A program made the translations under genes and the position numbers. DNA of 64,000 nt from positions 1,488,001-1,552,000 of the forward strand of contig NZ_JAYXHR010000001.1 of assembly GCF_036017065.1 (NCBI RefSeq), written 5' to 3'. This DNA comes from Uliginosibacterium sp036017065. GTDB lineage: Bacteria; Pseudomonadota; Gammaproteobacteria; Burkholderiales; Rhodocyclaceae. The notes below the pieces were generated by a model. It was not told the origin of the DNA, ran no database searches, and saw only the letters and a program-made list of their open reading frames with translations. Below, piece by piece: positions 1 to 8,704 of this stretch (position 1 is its first letter; the number at the start of each line of letters is the position of its first letter).

Positions 1-2126
1 AAGCCCTGCAACGCCTGCTGAGCGGCAGCGGACTGGAAGCGGTATCCCAGGGGAATACGCTGGTCATCCGCCCCGGCCGTGGCGAAACCATGCTGCCCGC
101 CGTGACCGTGACGGCCAGCGGCGAGGACCCCAACGGCCCGGTGGGCGGCTACGCCGCCACGCGCACGATGACCGGCACCAAGACCGACACGCCGCTGCGA
201 CTGGTGCCGCAAAGCGTGTCGGTGGTGTCCGCCGAACAGATCGCCGACCAGGACGCGCAGAGCGTGGCACAGGCTCTGCGTTACTCCGCCGGCGTGTTCA
301 CCGAGTATCGCGGCGCATCCAACCTGCATGACGAGATGTTCATGCGCGGCTTCTACTACGTGCCGCGCTACTACAACGGCCTGCGCTACGGCTCCGGCTC
401 GTCGGGCCAGATCGACCCCTACCTGCTGGAGCGCGTCGAAGTCCTGCACGGCCCGTCGTCGGTGCTGTACGGCCAGGCCAACCCGGGTGGCGTGGTGAAC
501 CTCGTCGGCAAGCAGGCCGGCTTCACCCCGCACAACGAAGTGACACTGGGCACCGGCAACTACGACCGCATCGCGCTGGGCGCGGATGTCGGCTTCGTCG
601 GCTCCGAGTCGCTGGCCTACCGCGTCGTCTTCAATGGCGAGAAGAGCAACACCCAGGAAGACGGGCTGGAGCAGGAGCGCTACTCGCTGGCGCCGTCGCT
701 CACCTGGAAGCCGAACGCCGCCACCCAGTTCGACCTGTACGCGCTGTTCCAGCACGAGCCGCAGGCCGGCTACCGCAACTTCATGGAGAAGCTGGGCACC
801 GTCGACCCCACGGTCTACGGCTACATCCCCAGCGACTTCCTGGTCAGCGATCCGAACTACGAGATCTCGGACCGCGACCAGCTGGCGCTGGGCTATCGCC
901 TGCGTCATGACTTCGACGACAGCCTGAGCTTCCGCCAGAACCTGCGCTTCAGCAGCATCGACTTCGAGCACCGCACCCTGGTGTGGAACGCGCTGCAATC
1001 CAACCAGCGCACCATCACGCGCCAAGGCAGCGGTGGCTCGGAGAACCTGAACCAGTTCCTCGTCGACAACCAGCTGCAGTTCAAGACCGCGACCGGCGCC
1101 GTCAGGCACACCCTGCTCGGCGGCCTGGACTACACCTACTCGCAGCGCGACTACCAGTGGGGACGGGCCACGGCACCCAGCATCGACTGGCTGGCACCGG
1201 TGTACAACGTCAGCAACGTGAACCTGACCCCGAGCGACGACAGCGACACCACCGCGTGGCAGACCGGCCTGTATGCGCAGGACCAGATGGCCATCGGCCG
1301 GCTGAACCTGCTGCTCGGCGGCCGCTACGACTGGACGAGCACGACGATCGACGACAAGCTGGCCCGCAGCAACACCACCTACGACGACGGCGCCTTCACC
1401 GGCCGTGCCGGCGTGGTGTATGCCTTCGACAACGGCCTCTCGCCGTACGCCAGCTACAGCACTTCGTTCGAACCCGTGCTGCAGAGCGCGCCCTCCGGCC
1501 AGCCGGCCTTCGACCCGACCACCGCGCAGCAGGTCGAAGTCGGCGTGAAGTTCGCCCCGCCCGGCGCGCGCTACAACCTGACCGCGGCGGTCTATGAACT
1601 GGTGCAGCAGAACGTGCTGTCGTACGACTTCTCGACGCAGCGCAACTACCAGACCGGCGAGATCCGAAGCAAGGGCTTCGAGCTGGAAGGCCAGGCCGAG
1701 ATCACCCGCGAGTTCAGCATCCTGGGCAGCTACACCTACATCGATTCGCGCGTCACCGAATCGAAGGACGTCAGCACCATCGACAAGCTGCAGGCGCGCA
1801 CGCCGATGAACCAGGCTGCCCTGTGGGGTCGCTACGCCTTCGGTGACACCGGCCTGAAGGGCCTGGGCATTGGCCTGGGCGTGCGCTACATCGGCGAGAG
1901 CCAGGGTGACGGCGCCAACACCTTCAAGGTGGACGCCGCCACGCTGTACGACCTGATGCTGAGCTACGACTTCCGCTACCTCAGCCCGCGCCTGACTGGC
2001 GTCAGCACGCAGTTGAACGTGAGCAACCTGACCGACGAACGCTACGTCGCCTCCTGCGCCTCGCGCTGGGCCTGCTTCTACGGCAGCGGACGCGTCGTCA
2101 CCGCCAACCTGAAGTACAGCTGGTGA
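1..2126 (+). CDS. TonB-dependent siderophore receptor with STN signalling domain (5' truncated)
   Basis: Outer-membrane gated barrel that imports a ferric siderophore using TonB energy. The reading frame is open from base 3, so the gene begins before the window. The first ~25 codons (ALQRLLSGSGLEAV then NTLVIRP) match the end of a secretin/TonB short N-terminal (STN) domain. STN domains occur in transducer receptors of the FecA/FpvA class that signal to a FecR/FecI pair. The plug follows (TDTPLRLVPQSVSVVS, VLHGPSSVLYGQANPGGVVNLV), then a ~500-residue barrel ending in the usual aromatic-terminated strand (NLKYSW). The methionine at base 90 is internal and not the start. The stop overlaps the next start (TGATG), so receptor, esterase and binding protein are probably one operon. 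The ligand cannot be read from sequence. A FecI/FecR pair upstream is an inference. Confidence 0.93.
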   Translation, partial: ALQRLLSGSGLEAVSQGNTLVIRPGRGETMLPAVTVTASGEDPNGPVGGYAATRTMTGTKTDTPLRLVPQSVSVVSAEQIADQDAQSVAQALRYSAGVFTEYRGASNLHDEMFMRGFYYVPRYYNGLRYGSGSSGQIDPYLLERVEVLHGPSSVLYGQANPGGVVNLVGKQAGFTPHNEVTLGTGNYDRIALGADVGFVGSESLAYRVVFNGEKSNTQEDGLEQERYSLAPSLTWKPNAATQFDLYALFQHEPQAGYRNFMEKLGTVDPTVYGYIPSDFLVSDPNYEISDRDQLALGYRLRHDFDDSLSFRQNLRFSSIDFEHRTLVWNALQSNQRTITRQGSGGSENLNQFLVDNQLQFKTATGAVRHTLLGGLDYTYSQRDYQWGRATAPSIDWLAPVYNVSNVNLTPSDDSDTTAWQTGLYAQDQMAIGRLNLLLGGRYDWTSTTIDDKLARSNTTYDDGAFTGRAGVVYAFDNGLSPYASYSTSFEPVLQSAPSGQPAFDPTTAQQVEVGVKFAPPGARYNLTAAVYELVQQNVLSYDFSTQRNYQTGEIRSKGFELEGQAEITREFSILGSYTYIDSRVTESKDVSTIDKLQARTPMNQAALWGRYAFGDTGLKGLGIGLGVRYIGESQGDGANTFKVDAATLYDLMLSYDFRYLSPRLTGVSTQLNVSNLTDERYVASCASRWACFYGSGRVVTANLKYSW

Positions 2127-3781
2127 TGGCAAGGCGGTTGATGGCACGGCCGGTGAGGCACGGCGCCGGCAACGCAAGCGGCTGGCTGCGCAGGATCGCG
2201 CTGTGCGCGGCCATGCTCGGCGCCCCGTTCGCCTCCGGTGCCCCGGTGACGGGGCATCTGGCAGGCGCGGCAGGCGCGGCTGCGCAACACATCGCCCTGC
2301 CGGCGGCCGACGGCGACTACATCGAAGCCACGCTGGACAGCGGTGCGGTGCAGGTGGTGCTCGACCTGGTGGCCACCGACGGACGCCGGCAGCGCCGCCT
2401 GCTCGACGGCGCGCGCGGCAGCAATACCGTGCGCTTCGTAGCGGCGACAGGACAGCAACTGCAACTGAGCGCGCGACACGGCAGCGGTGATTACCGTTTC
2501 GAGATCGTCCGCCAGGTGCCGCGCGAACGGCAGCTCGCTCCGCCGGACACCTCGCTCAGCCCGCGTGTGGCGGCGCTTGCACGGACGCTGGCCGCAGGCG
2601 GCAACACGGAAGCCTTCTGGCAAGCGGTGGCCGCCGAAGGCACGCCGCTGGTCGAAGCCGTGCCCGACGCCCGAGACGACAGCAAGCGCATCGTCACCTT
2701 CCTGTGGCGCGGCGCGCGTCATGGCGTGCGCCTGCTCGGCGGCCCCGCCACCGATCACGACGAGCTGCAGCGGCTGGGCGACTCGGACGTGTGGTTCCGC
2801 AGCTACGTGGTGCCGGCCGATACGCGCGCGTCCTATCGCCTGGCGCCGGACGTGCCGTCCTTCGACGGCAGCCCGCGCGAGCGACGCGTCGCCATCCTAG
2901 CCACGCTGCAGGCCGATCCGCTCAACCGCCATCCCTGGCCCCAGGACGCGGTAGACGCGTTCGCCCGCGAATCCACCTTCGCATTGCCGGCCGCGCCGGT
3001 CCAGCCGGGGCTCGTGCCGGAACAGGGCCAGCGCGAGGTCGCCACGGGCCGCCTGACGAAGTGGCAGCAGACGAGCAAGGGGCTGGGCAATACGCGCGAC
3101 ATCACGCTGTATCGCCCGCCGGGTTTCAACCCGGCCGACCCGGCCACCGTGCTGCTGTTCGTCTTCGACGCGCCGCAGTACCTCGGCAAGGTGCCCACGC
3201 CCGCCATCCTCGACAACCTGCGCGCCGCGGGACGCCTGCCACCGGTGGTCGCCGTCTTCGTCGACAACGCCGACAACGCACGCGGGCGCGAACTGCCGGA
3301 CAACCCGGACTTCGCCCGCTTCATGGCCGAGGAACTGTTGCCGCGCGTCGCCCGCGAAACCGGGCTGAAGCCGGATGCCCGCCGCACCGTGCTGGCGGGA
3401 TCGAGCTATGGCGGGCTGGCCTCGACCAGCATCGCCCTGCGTTACCCGCAGCGCTTCGGCAACGTGCTGTCGATGTCGGGCTCGTACTGGTGGTCGCCGG
3501 ACGGCACGCCGGAAGATCAGCGCGAATACACCGCACGACGCCTGTTGAAGCTGCCGAAGCTGCCGCTGCGCTTCTTCGTGTCCGCCGGGCTGTTCGAAGG
3601 ACCGCACGCCTACACCGCCGCCATCCTCGACACCAACCGCCACCTGCGCGACGTGCTGGAAGCGCGCGGCTACCCGGTGCACTACCGCGAGTACGCCGGT
3701 GGCCACGACTACCTTGTGTGGCGCGGCGCACTCGCCGACGGCCTGCTCGCCCTCTTCGGCAACGGGAAGAACCCGCGATGA
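2126..3781 (+). CDS. Exported enterochelin-esterase-like alpha/beta hydrolase (Fes/IroE type)
   Basis: Predicted to hydrolyse a ferric siderophore ester to release iron. The N-terminal ~40 residues look like a signal peptide (basic start, then LRRIALCAAMLGAPFASG), so it should act in the periplasm, unlike cytoplasmic Fes. Residues ~60-290 resemble the DUF3327-type N-terminal domain of enterochelin esterases (VWFRSYVVPADTRASYRLAP, DPLNRHPWP). The C-terminal half is an esterase-D-like hydrolase with nucleophile elbow GSSYGG and a late histidine in GGHDYLVW. About 551 residues. ATG at 2126 overlaps the receptor stop; a GTG three bases earlier is possible but less likely. Its stop overlaps the next gene by 4 bp (ATGA), indicating translational coupling. 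The exact siderophore is unknown. Confidence 0.88.
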   Translation: MARRLMARPVRHGAGNASGWLRRIALCAAMLGAPFASGAPVTGHLAGAAGAAAQHIALPAADGDYIEATLDSGAVQVVLDLVATDGRRQRRLLDGARGSNTVRFVAATGQQLQLSARHGSGDYRFEIVRQVPRERQLAPPDTSLSPRVAALARTLAAGGNTEAFWQAVAAEGTPLVEAVPDARDDSKRIVTFLWRGARHGVRLLGGPATDHDELQRLGDSDVWFRSYVVPADTRASYRLAPDVPSFDGSPRERRVAILATLQADPLNRHPWPQDAVDAFARESTFALPAAPVQPGLVPEQGQREVATGRLTKWQQTSKGLGNTRDITLYRPPGFNPADPATVLLFVFDAPQYLGKVPTPAILDNLRAAGRLPPVVAVFVDNADNARGRELPDNPDFARFMAEELLPRVARETGLKPDARRTVLAGSSYGGLASTSIALRYPQRFGNVLSMSGSYWWSPDGTPEDQREYTARRLLKLPKLPLRFFVSAGLFEGPHAYTAAILDTNRHLRDVLEARGYPVHYREYAGGHDYLVWRGALADGLLALFGNGKNPR

Positions 3782-4734
3782 TCCATCGACTCCTACGCTC
3801 GGCCACTTTGCGGGCGGCCACCCTGCATTCAGCCACCCTGCGCGCCGCCAGCCTCGCGCTGGCCCTCTGCTGCCTGCCCGCCCTCGCAACCGAGCCCGCA
3901 GCACTGCGCATCGAACATGCCAGCGGCGTGCTGGCGCTGCGCAGCCCTCCCGCCCGTGTCGTCGCGCTGGACCTCGCCGCGCTCGACATGCTGGACGCGC
4001 TGGGCGTCGAACCCGTCGCCGTGCCGGGCTGGAAGATGCCCACCGGGCTCGCGCGTTTCGACGACGCCCGCTACGTGAAAGCGGGTTCGCTGTTCGAGCC
4101 CGACTACGACGCCATCCGCGCCGCGCGGCCGGACCTGATCGTGGTCGGCGGGCGCATGCGCGAGAAGTACGCCGGCCTCGCGCAGATCGCTCCGACCCTG
4201 GACATCACGGCCAACGCGGAGGACGGCGACGGCGGCGTGGCGCGCAACGCGCGCGCTTTCGGCAAACTCTTCGGCAAGGAAGCGGAAGTCGAAGCGCGGC
4301 TGCGCAGGCTGGCGGACAGCACGGAGGCGCTGCGGCAGCTCGCCGCGCAAGCCGGCCCCGCATTGCTGATCCTCACCGTCGGCGACACCGTCACCGCCTA
4401 CGGACGGCTCTCCCGCTTCGGCGCCCTGCACACCCGCTACGGCCTGCCGGAAGCGGACGCCTCGCTGCCACGCCAAGGCCGTCCGGTGTCGCCCGAAGAA
4501 ATCGCGAAGATCGACCCTACCTGGCTGTTCGTCATCGACCGCGACGCCGGTGTCGGCAGCCCGGCCGCCGGCCTCGCCCGCCGCCTGTACGACGACCCGC
4601 TGCTCGCCGGGACGCGTGCCCACAAGGCCGGACGGATGATCTACCTGGAGCCCGTGCGCCAGTACCTCACCGCCGGCAGCCTGCGCACGGAACAGGCGGT
4701 GGTCGACGAGATCCGCGCGGCGCTGAACCGCTGA
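3778..4734 (+). CDS. Siderophore ABC transporter periplasmic binding protein
   Basis: A 318-residue class III periplasmic binding protein of the FecB/CeuE/FatB kind, expected to carry a ferric siderophore or released iron complex to an inner-membrane ABC transporter. The signal peptide (LRAASLALALCCLPALATE) is preceded by a small internal duplication (SATLRAATLHSATLRAAS). Typical motifs are PARVVALDLAALDMLDALGVEPVAVPG near residue 60, DYDAIRAARPDLIVVGGR, and the C-terminal KAGRMIYLEP with a terminal helix. The ATG at 3778 overlaps the esterase stop, making this the third gene of the iron operon. No permease or ATPase follows, because the next gene is on the opposite strand. The transporter must lie upstream or elsewhere. 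Substrate is inferred from context. Confidence 0.88.
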   Translation: MIHRLLRSATLRAATLHSATLRAASLALALCCLPALATEPAALRIEHASGVLALRSPPARVVALDLAALDMLDALGVEPVAVPGWKMPTGLARFDDARYVKAGSLFEPDYDAIRAARPDLIVVGGRMREKYAGLAQIAPTLDITANAEDGDGGVARNARAFGKLFGKEAEVEARLRRLADSTEALRQLAAQAGPALLILTVGDTVTAYGRLSRFGALHTRYGLPEADASLPRQGRPVSPEEIAKIDPTWLFVIDRDAGVGSPAAGLARRLYDDPLLAGTRAHKAGRMIYLEPVRQYLTAGSLRTEQAVVDEIRAALNR

Positions 4735-4752
4735 ACCGTTGAACCATAAGGC

Positions 4753-5649
4753 CTACGCGTCGCGGTGCGTACGCGCCATGTCGACAAAGGCGCGCAGGTA
4801 GTCGATGTCGGCATCCGCCTCGCGGTAGCCGAGGAAGATCTGCTTCGCCACGCCCTGCTTGCCCAGTTTCACCGGAGCGACGTCCAGCTTGCTGGCGTAC
4901 TCCTCCACCAGCCAGCGCGGCAGTGCGGCCACGCCGCGGCCGCTGGCGACCATCTGCAGCATGATGTCGGTGGTCTCGATGGGCTTGTGGCGTCGCGGCG
5001 CGATGCCCGCAGGCGTGAGGAACTGGGTGTAGATGTCCAGGCGGTCCACCGGCACCGGGTAGGTGATCAGCGTCTCGTCGGCCAGGTGCTTCGGCAGTGC
5101 ATGCGGCAGCTTGCGCAAGGGGTGGTCGGGGCCGACCACCAGTACCTGCTCGTAGTCGAACACCGGCTCGAAAGTGAGCCCCGGTTTGTGCAGCGGGTCC
5201 GGCGTCACCAGCATGTCGATCTCGTAGCCGAACAGCGCGCCGATGCCGCCGAACTGGAATTTCTGCTTCACGTCCACGTCCACCGCCGGCCAGGCGCCCA
5301 GGTAAGGCGACACGATCTTCAGCAGCCACTGGTAGCAGGGGTGGCACTCCATGCCGATGCGCAGCGCCCCGCGTTCGCCACGCGCGAATTCCTTCAGGCG
5401 TTCCTCGGCGTAGCCCAGCTGCGGCAGCAGGCGGTTGGCCACGGCCAGCAGGTACTCGCCGGCCTGGGTAGGACGCAGGCCGCGGCCCTCGCGGTGCCAC
5501 ACCGGCAGCCCCAACTGGTCCTCCAGCTTGCGGATGGTGTGGCTCAACGCGGACTGCGTGAGGTGCAGCTTCTCGGCTGCGGCCGTCAGGGAGCCGTGCT
5601 CGTCGACGGCGCGGATGATGGCGAGGTGGGTGCGTTCGAGGATGGCCAT
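4753..5649 (-). CDS. metR: MetR, LysR-type activator of methionine biosynthesis
   Basis: LysR-family regulator of 298 residues, divergent from metE. The N-terminal winged helix (GSLTAAAEKLHLTQSALSHTI) binds DNA. The C-terminal effector domain in this family senses homocysteine. Recognition as MetR rests on the family-specific run IGMECHPCYQWL, the ETTDIMLQMVASGRGVAALP segment, normal length and the divergent metE. The start at 5649 gives the canonical MAILERTHL N-terminus. The intergenic region carries a perfect palindrome with a one-base centre, a plausible MetR operator serving both promoters. Confidence 0.95.
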   Translation of the reverse strand: MAILERTHLAIIRAVDEHGSLTAAAEKLHLTQSALSHTIRKLEDQLGLPVWHREGRGLRPTQAGEYLLAVANRLLPQLGYAEERLKEFARGERGALRIGMECHPCYQWLLKIVSPYLGAWPAVDVDVKQKFQFGGIGALFGYEIDMLVTPDPLHKPGLTFEPVFDYEQVLVVGPDHPLRKLPHALPKHLADETLITYPVPVDRLDIYTQFLTPAGIAPRRHKPIETTDIMLQMVASGRGVAALPRWLVEEYASKLDVAPVKLGKQGVAKQIFLGYREADADIDYLRAFVDMARTHRDA

Positions 5650-5675
5650 GGCAAGCGGGACGGCTGCGTCAGTTC

Positions 5676-5690
5676 ATGAGCAATGCTCAT
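5676..5690. promoter_or_regulatory. Candidate MetR operator in the metR-metE intergenic region
   Basis: ATGAGCA-A-TGCTCAT is a perfect 7-1-7 palindrome 27 bp upstream of metR. A second, weaker cluster of half sites (CTCATGAG at 5717-5724 and ATGA-G-TCAT at 5720-5728) lies closer to metE. The 124-bp intergenic region contains nothing else recognisable. Known MetR sites have TGAA/TTCA arms, so this is a variant. Assignment rests on position between metR and its usual target. Confidence 0.6.
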
Positions 5691-5773
5691 TGATGGATGA
5701 AACAATACCATTTTCGCTCATGAGTCATGCGACCTAGGATGGCGGCACTTCCACCCTCCCCACGGTCTGCATC

Positions 5774-8068
5774 ATGGCAATCACCCACAACCTCGGTTTC
5801 CCCCGCATCGGCGCCAGGCGCGAGCTGAAGTTCGCGCTCGAGTCCTACTGGAAGGGCGAAAGCGCGCTGGACGCACTGAAGCTGCGCGGCGCCGAACTGC
5901 GTCGCCGTCACTGGCAGGAGCAGTCGGAGCTGGACTTCGCACCAGTCGGCGACTTCGCGTTCTACGACCAGGTGCTGGACATGAGCTTCACCCTGGGCAA
6001 CCTGCCGGAGCGCGTGCGTGATTTCCATGGCGATGCGCTGGACAACTACTTCCGCGTGGCCCGGGGCCGCTCGGCCAGGTCCGCCGAAGACCACGCCCAT
6101 TGCTGCGGCGGCGTGGCCGCCGGCGAAATGACCAAGTGGTTCGACACCAACTACCACTACATCGTCCCGGAGTTCACCGCCGGCACGCAGTTCAAGCTGG
6201 ATGCCACGCGCCTGATCGCACAACTGGCCGAGGCACGTGCCCAGGATGTGAAAGCCAAGCCGGTGATCATCGGCCCGGTGACCTATCTCGCCATCGGCAA
6301 GGCCAAGGACGATTCCAACCGCCTCGCCCTGCTGGACCGCCTGCTGCCGGTGTACGCCGAGCTGCTCGCCACCCTGGCCGCCGAAGGCGCGGAGTGGGTG
6401 CAGATCGACGAGCCTGTTCTGGTCACCGAACTCGACGCCGACTGGCGCCATGCCTTCACCACCGCCTACCACGCACTGAAGACCGCACCGGTGCAGCTGC
6501 TGCTGGCCACCTACTTCGGCCAGCTGAAGGACAACCTGGAATGGGCCGTCAAGCTGCCGGTCGCCGGCTTCCACCTGGACGCGGTGAATGCGCGTGACGA
6601 AGTGCTGGTCGCGCTGAACCACCTGGCCAGCCACAAGGTGCTGTCGCTGGGCGTGATCAACGGTCGCAACATCTGGAAGACCGACCTGGACGCCGTGCTG
6701 GAGTGGCTGCAACCGGTGGCCGAGCGCCTCGGTGAACGCCTGTGGATCGCCCCGTCCTGCTCGCTGCTGCACGTGCCGGTGGACCTCGACAGCGAAGAGA
6801 AGCTGGATGGAGAGATCAAGTCCTGGCTGGCCTTCGCGAAGCAGAAGCTCGGCGAGCTGACGGTGCTGGCCCGCGCGCTGAACGAGGGGCGTGACAGCGT
6901 GAAAAACGAGCTGGCTGCCAACGCCGCCGCCATCGCCGCGCGCCGTGCCTCGCCACGGGTGAACAACCCGGCCGTCAAGGCCGCCGTCGCGAAGATCACC
7001 GCGCAACTGGGCCAGCGCAAGAGCCCCTACGCCCAGCGCGCCGCCCGACAGGCCGCGCGGCTGAAGCTGCCGAAGTTCCCGACCACCACCATCGGTTCCT
7101 TCCCGCAGACCGCCGACATCCGCCATGCGCGCAGCGAGTACAAGGCCGGGCGCCTCGGCGAGGACGGCTACCGCATCGCCATGCAGACCGAGATCGCCCG
7201 CAGCGTGCGCGAGCAGGAAGCACTGGGACTGGACGTGTTCGTGCACGGCGAGGCCGAGCGCAACGACATGGTGGAGTACTTCGGCGAGCAGCTGGACGGC
7301 TACGCCTTCAGCCAGTTCGGCTGGGTGCAATCTTATGGCTCGCGCTGCGTGAAGCCGCCCATCCTGTTCGGCGACATCAGCCGCCCGAAGGCGATGACGG
7401 TGGAGTGGATCAAATACGCCGCCTCGCTGACCCGCAAGCCGATGAAGGGCATGCTGACCGGCCCGGTGACCATCCTGAACTGGTCCTTCGTGCGCGACGA
7501 CCAGCCGCGCTCGGTGTCCTGCTACCAGCTGGCGCTGGCCATCCGCGAGGAAGTGCAGGACCTGGAGCGTGCCGGCATCCGCATCATCCAGATCGACGAG
7601 GCCGCGCTGCGCGAAGGGCTGCCGCTGCGCAAGGCGCAGTGGAAGGAATACCTGGACTGGGCGGTGGAGTCCTTCCGCATCACCGCCAACGGCGTGGAGG
7701 ACAAAACGCAGATCCACACCCACATGTGCTACTCGGAGTTCAACGACATCATCGCGTCGATCGCCGACATGGATGCCGACGTGATCACCATCGAGACCTC
7801 GCGCTCCGACATGGAACTGCTGGATGCGTTCAGGAACTTCGAGTACCCGAACGAAATCGGCCCGGGCGTGTATGACATCCACTCACCCAACATCCCGACC
7901 GAGGAATACATGGTCAAGCTGATGAAGCTGGCAGCCGAGCGCGTGCCCGCCGAGCGCCTGTGGGTGAATCCGGATTGCGGCCTGAAGACCCGTCAGTGGG
8001 CCGAAGTGACCCCTGCGCTCACCAACATGGTGAACGCCGCCAGGACACTGCGCAGCCAGCTGGCCTGA
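5774..8068 (+). CDS. metE: Cobalamin-independent methionine synthase
   Basis: 5-methyltetrahydropteroyltriglutamate-homocysteine methyltransferase, 764 residues, the last step of methionine synthesis, cytoplasmic. The protein begins with the conserved HNLGFPRIGARRELKFALE. The second half holds the zinc/homocysteine site. The expected ligands are present as H650 and C652 (HTHMCYSEF), E674 (ITIETSRSDME) and C735 (NPDCGLKTR), each offset by nine from the E. coli enzyme numbering. Full length and intact. It lies divergent from metR behind palindromic operator sequence and is followed by a clear intrinsic terminator. Expected to be activated by MetR with homocysteine. Confidence 0.98.
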   Translation: MAITHNLGFPRIGARRELKFALESYWKGESALDALKLRGAELRRRHWQEQSELDFAPVGDFAFYDQVLDMSFTLGNLPERVRDFHGDALDNYFRVARGRSARSAEDHAHCCGGVAAGEMTKWFDTNYHYIVPEFTAGTQFKLDATRLIAQLAEARAQDVKAKPVIIGPVTYLAIGKAKDDSNRLALLDRLLPVYAELLATLAAEGAEWVQIDEPVLVTELDADWRHAFTTAYHALKTAPVQLLLATYFGQLKDNLEWAVKLPVAGFHLDAVNARDEVLVALNHLASHKVLSLGVINGRNIWKTDLDAVLEWLQPVAERLGERLWIAPSCSLLHVPVDLDSEEKLDGEIKSWLAFAKQKLGELTVLARALNEGRDSVKNELAANAAAIAARRASPRVNNPAVKAAVAKITAQLGQRKSPYAQRAARQAARLKLPKFPTTTIGSFPQTADIRHARSEYKAGRLGEDGYRIAMQTEIARSVREQEALGLDVFVHGEAERNDMVEYFGEQLDGYAFSQFGWVQSYGSRCVKPPILFGDISRPKAMTVEWIKYAASLTRKPMKGMLTGPVTILNWSFVRDDQPRSVSCYQLALAIREEVQDLERAGIRIIQIDEAALREGLPLRKAQWKEYLDWAVESFRITANGVEDKTQIHTHMCYSEFNDIIASIADMDADVITIETSRSDMELLDAFRNFEYPNEIGPGVYDIHSPNIPTEEYMVKLMKLAAERVPAERLWVNPDCGLKTRQWAEVTPALTNMVNAARTLRSQLA

Positions 8069-8100
8069 TCACCCCGGCCCCCGGTCGTTGCACCATCCAG

Positions 8101-8130
8101 AGTCCCGGCCCCGTGCCGGGACTTTTTCTT
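8101..8130 (+). terminator. Intrinsic terminator after metE
   Basis: A 9-bp perfect stem AGTCCCGGC / GCCGGGACT with a 5-base loop (CCCGT), followed by a run of five T then CTT. It starts 33 bp after the metE stop. Confidence 0.9.
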
Positions 8131-8213
8131 GAGCGCCTGCCGGACTTGTACGCGCCCGCCACGCAGCATGCGATACCCTCACCGCGTGCCAGAAGCCTCC
8201 AGGACCGTCGAGC

Positions 8214-8582
8214 ATGAAGATAACCCACCGCCGCATCCGCATCCGCGAGTACAGCCTGCCGGTCTCCATCGGCTTCTACGAAGTGGAGAAGCAGCGCCCG
8301 CAGCGCGTGCTCATCGACATCGACCTGCGCCTCGCGCCCCTCACGAAGGCCATCCCGGACGACGTGCAGGCAACCGTCAACTACGACCTCGTGCACAAGG
8401 CCATTCCCGGCCTGGTGGCCGGCCGCCACTTCAACCTGCAGGAAACCCTGTGCCACGAGCTGCTGGCCCTGTGCGCAGGCCTGGACGGCGTGACCGGCGC
8501 CCGCGTGTGGGTGCGCAAGCCGGACATCTATACCGATTGCGAGAGCGCGGGCTACGAGGCCGAGATCGACCTGGGCGCCTGA
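8214..8582 (+). CDS. folB: Dihydroneopterin aldolase family protein (FolB/FolX)
   Basis: A 122-residue T-fold enzyme of the dihydroneopterin aldolase/epimerase family, which acts in folate or pterin synthesis by cleaving or epimerising 7,8-dihydroneopterin. Family signs are PVSIGFYEVEKQRPQRVLIDIDL near the N-terminus, TVNYDLVHKAI, the active-site region FNLQETLCHELL and the C-terminal VWVRKPDI. ATG at 8214 gives the expected length. It stands alone between the metE terminator and the OsmC-YcaO gene. FolB and FolX are hard to separate by eye, so the symbol is a best guess. Confidence 0.85.
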   Translation: MKITHRRIRIREYSLPVSIGFYEVEKQRPQRVLIDIDLRLAPLTKAIPDDVQATVNYDLVHKAIPGLVAGRHFNLQETLCHELLALCAGLDGVTGARVWVRKPDIYTDCESAGYEAEIDLGA

Positions 8583-8704
8583 CCCGCGGCGCTGATGCGC
8601 GCGGTCAATACCATTCCTGAAAATGAGCGGTGAGCCGGCGGAAAGCCGGCCGAAAACCCGGACAATGGCGGCCTGTTCCTGTAAGCCATTCCGGAAGCAC
8701 CCTC

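Noticed and set aside
5687..7882. Long antisense frames such as the one opposite metE, and similar ones opposite sheath, baseplate and YcaO genes
   Set aside because: They are open only because of GC codon bias on the coding strand. Composition is His/Arg/Gln/Val-rich with no domain, and each sits exactly under a well-identified gene.
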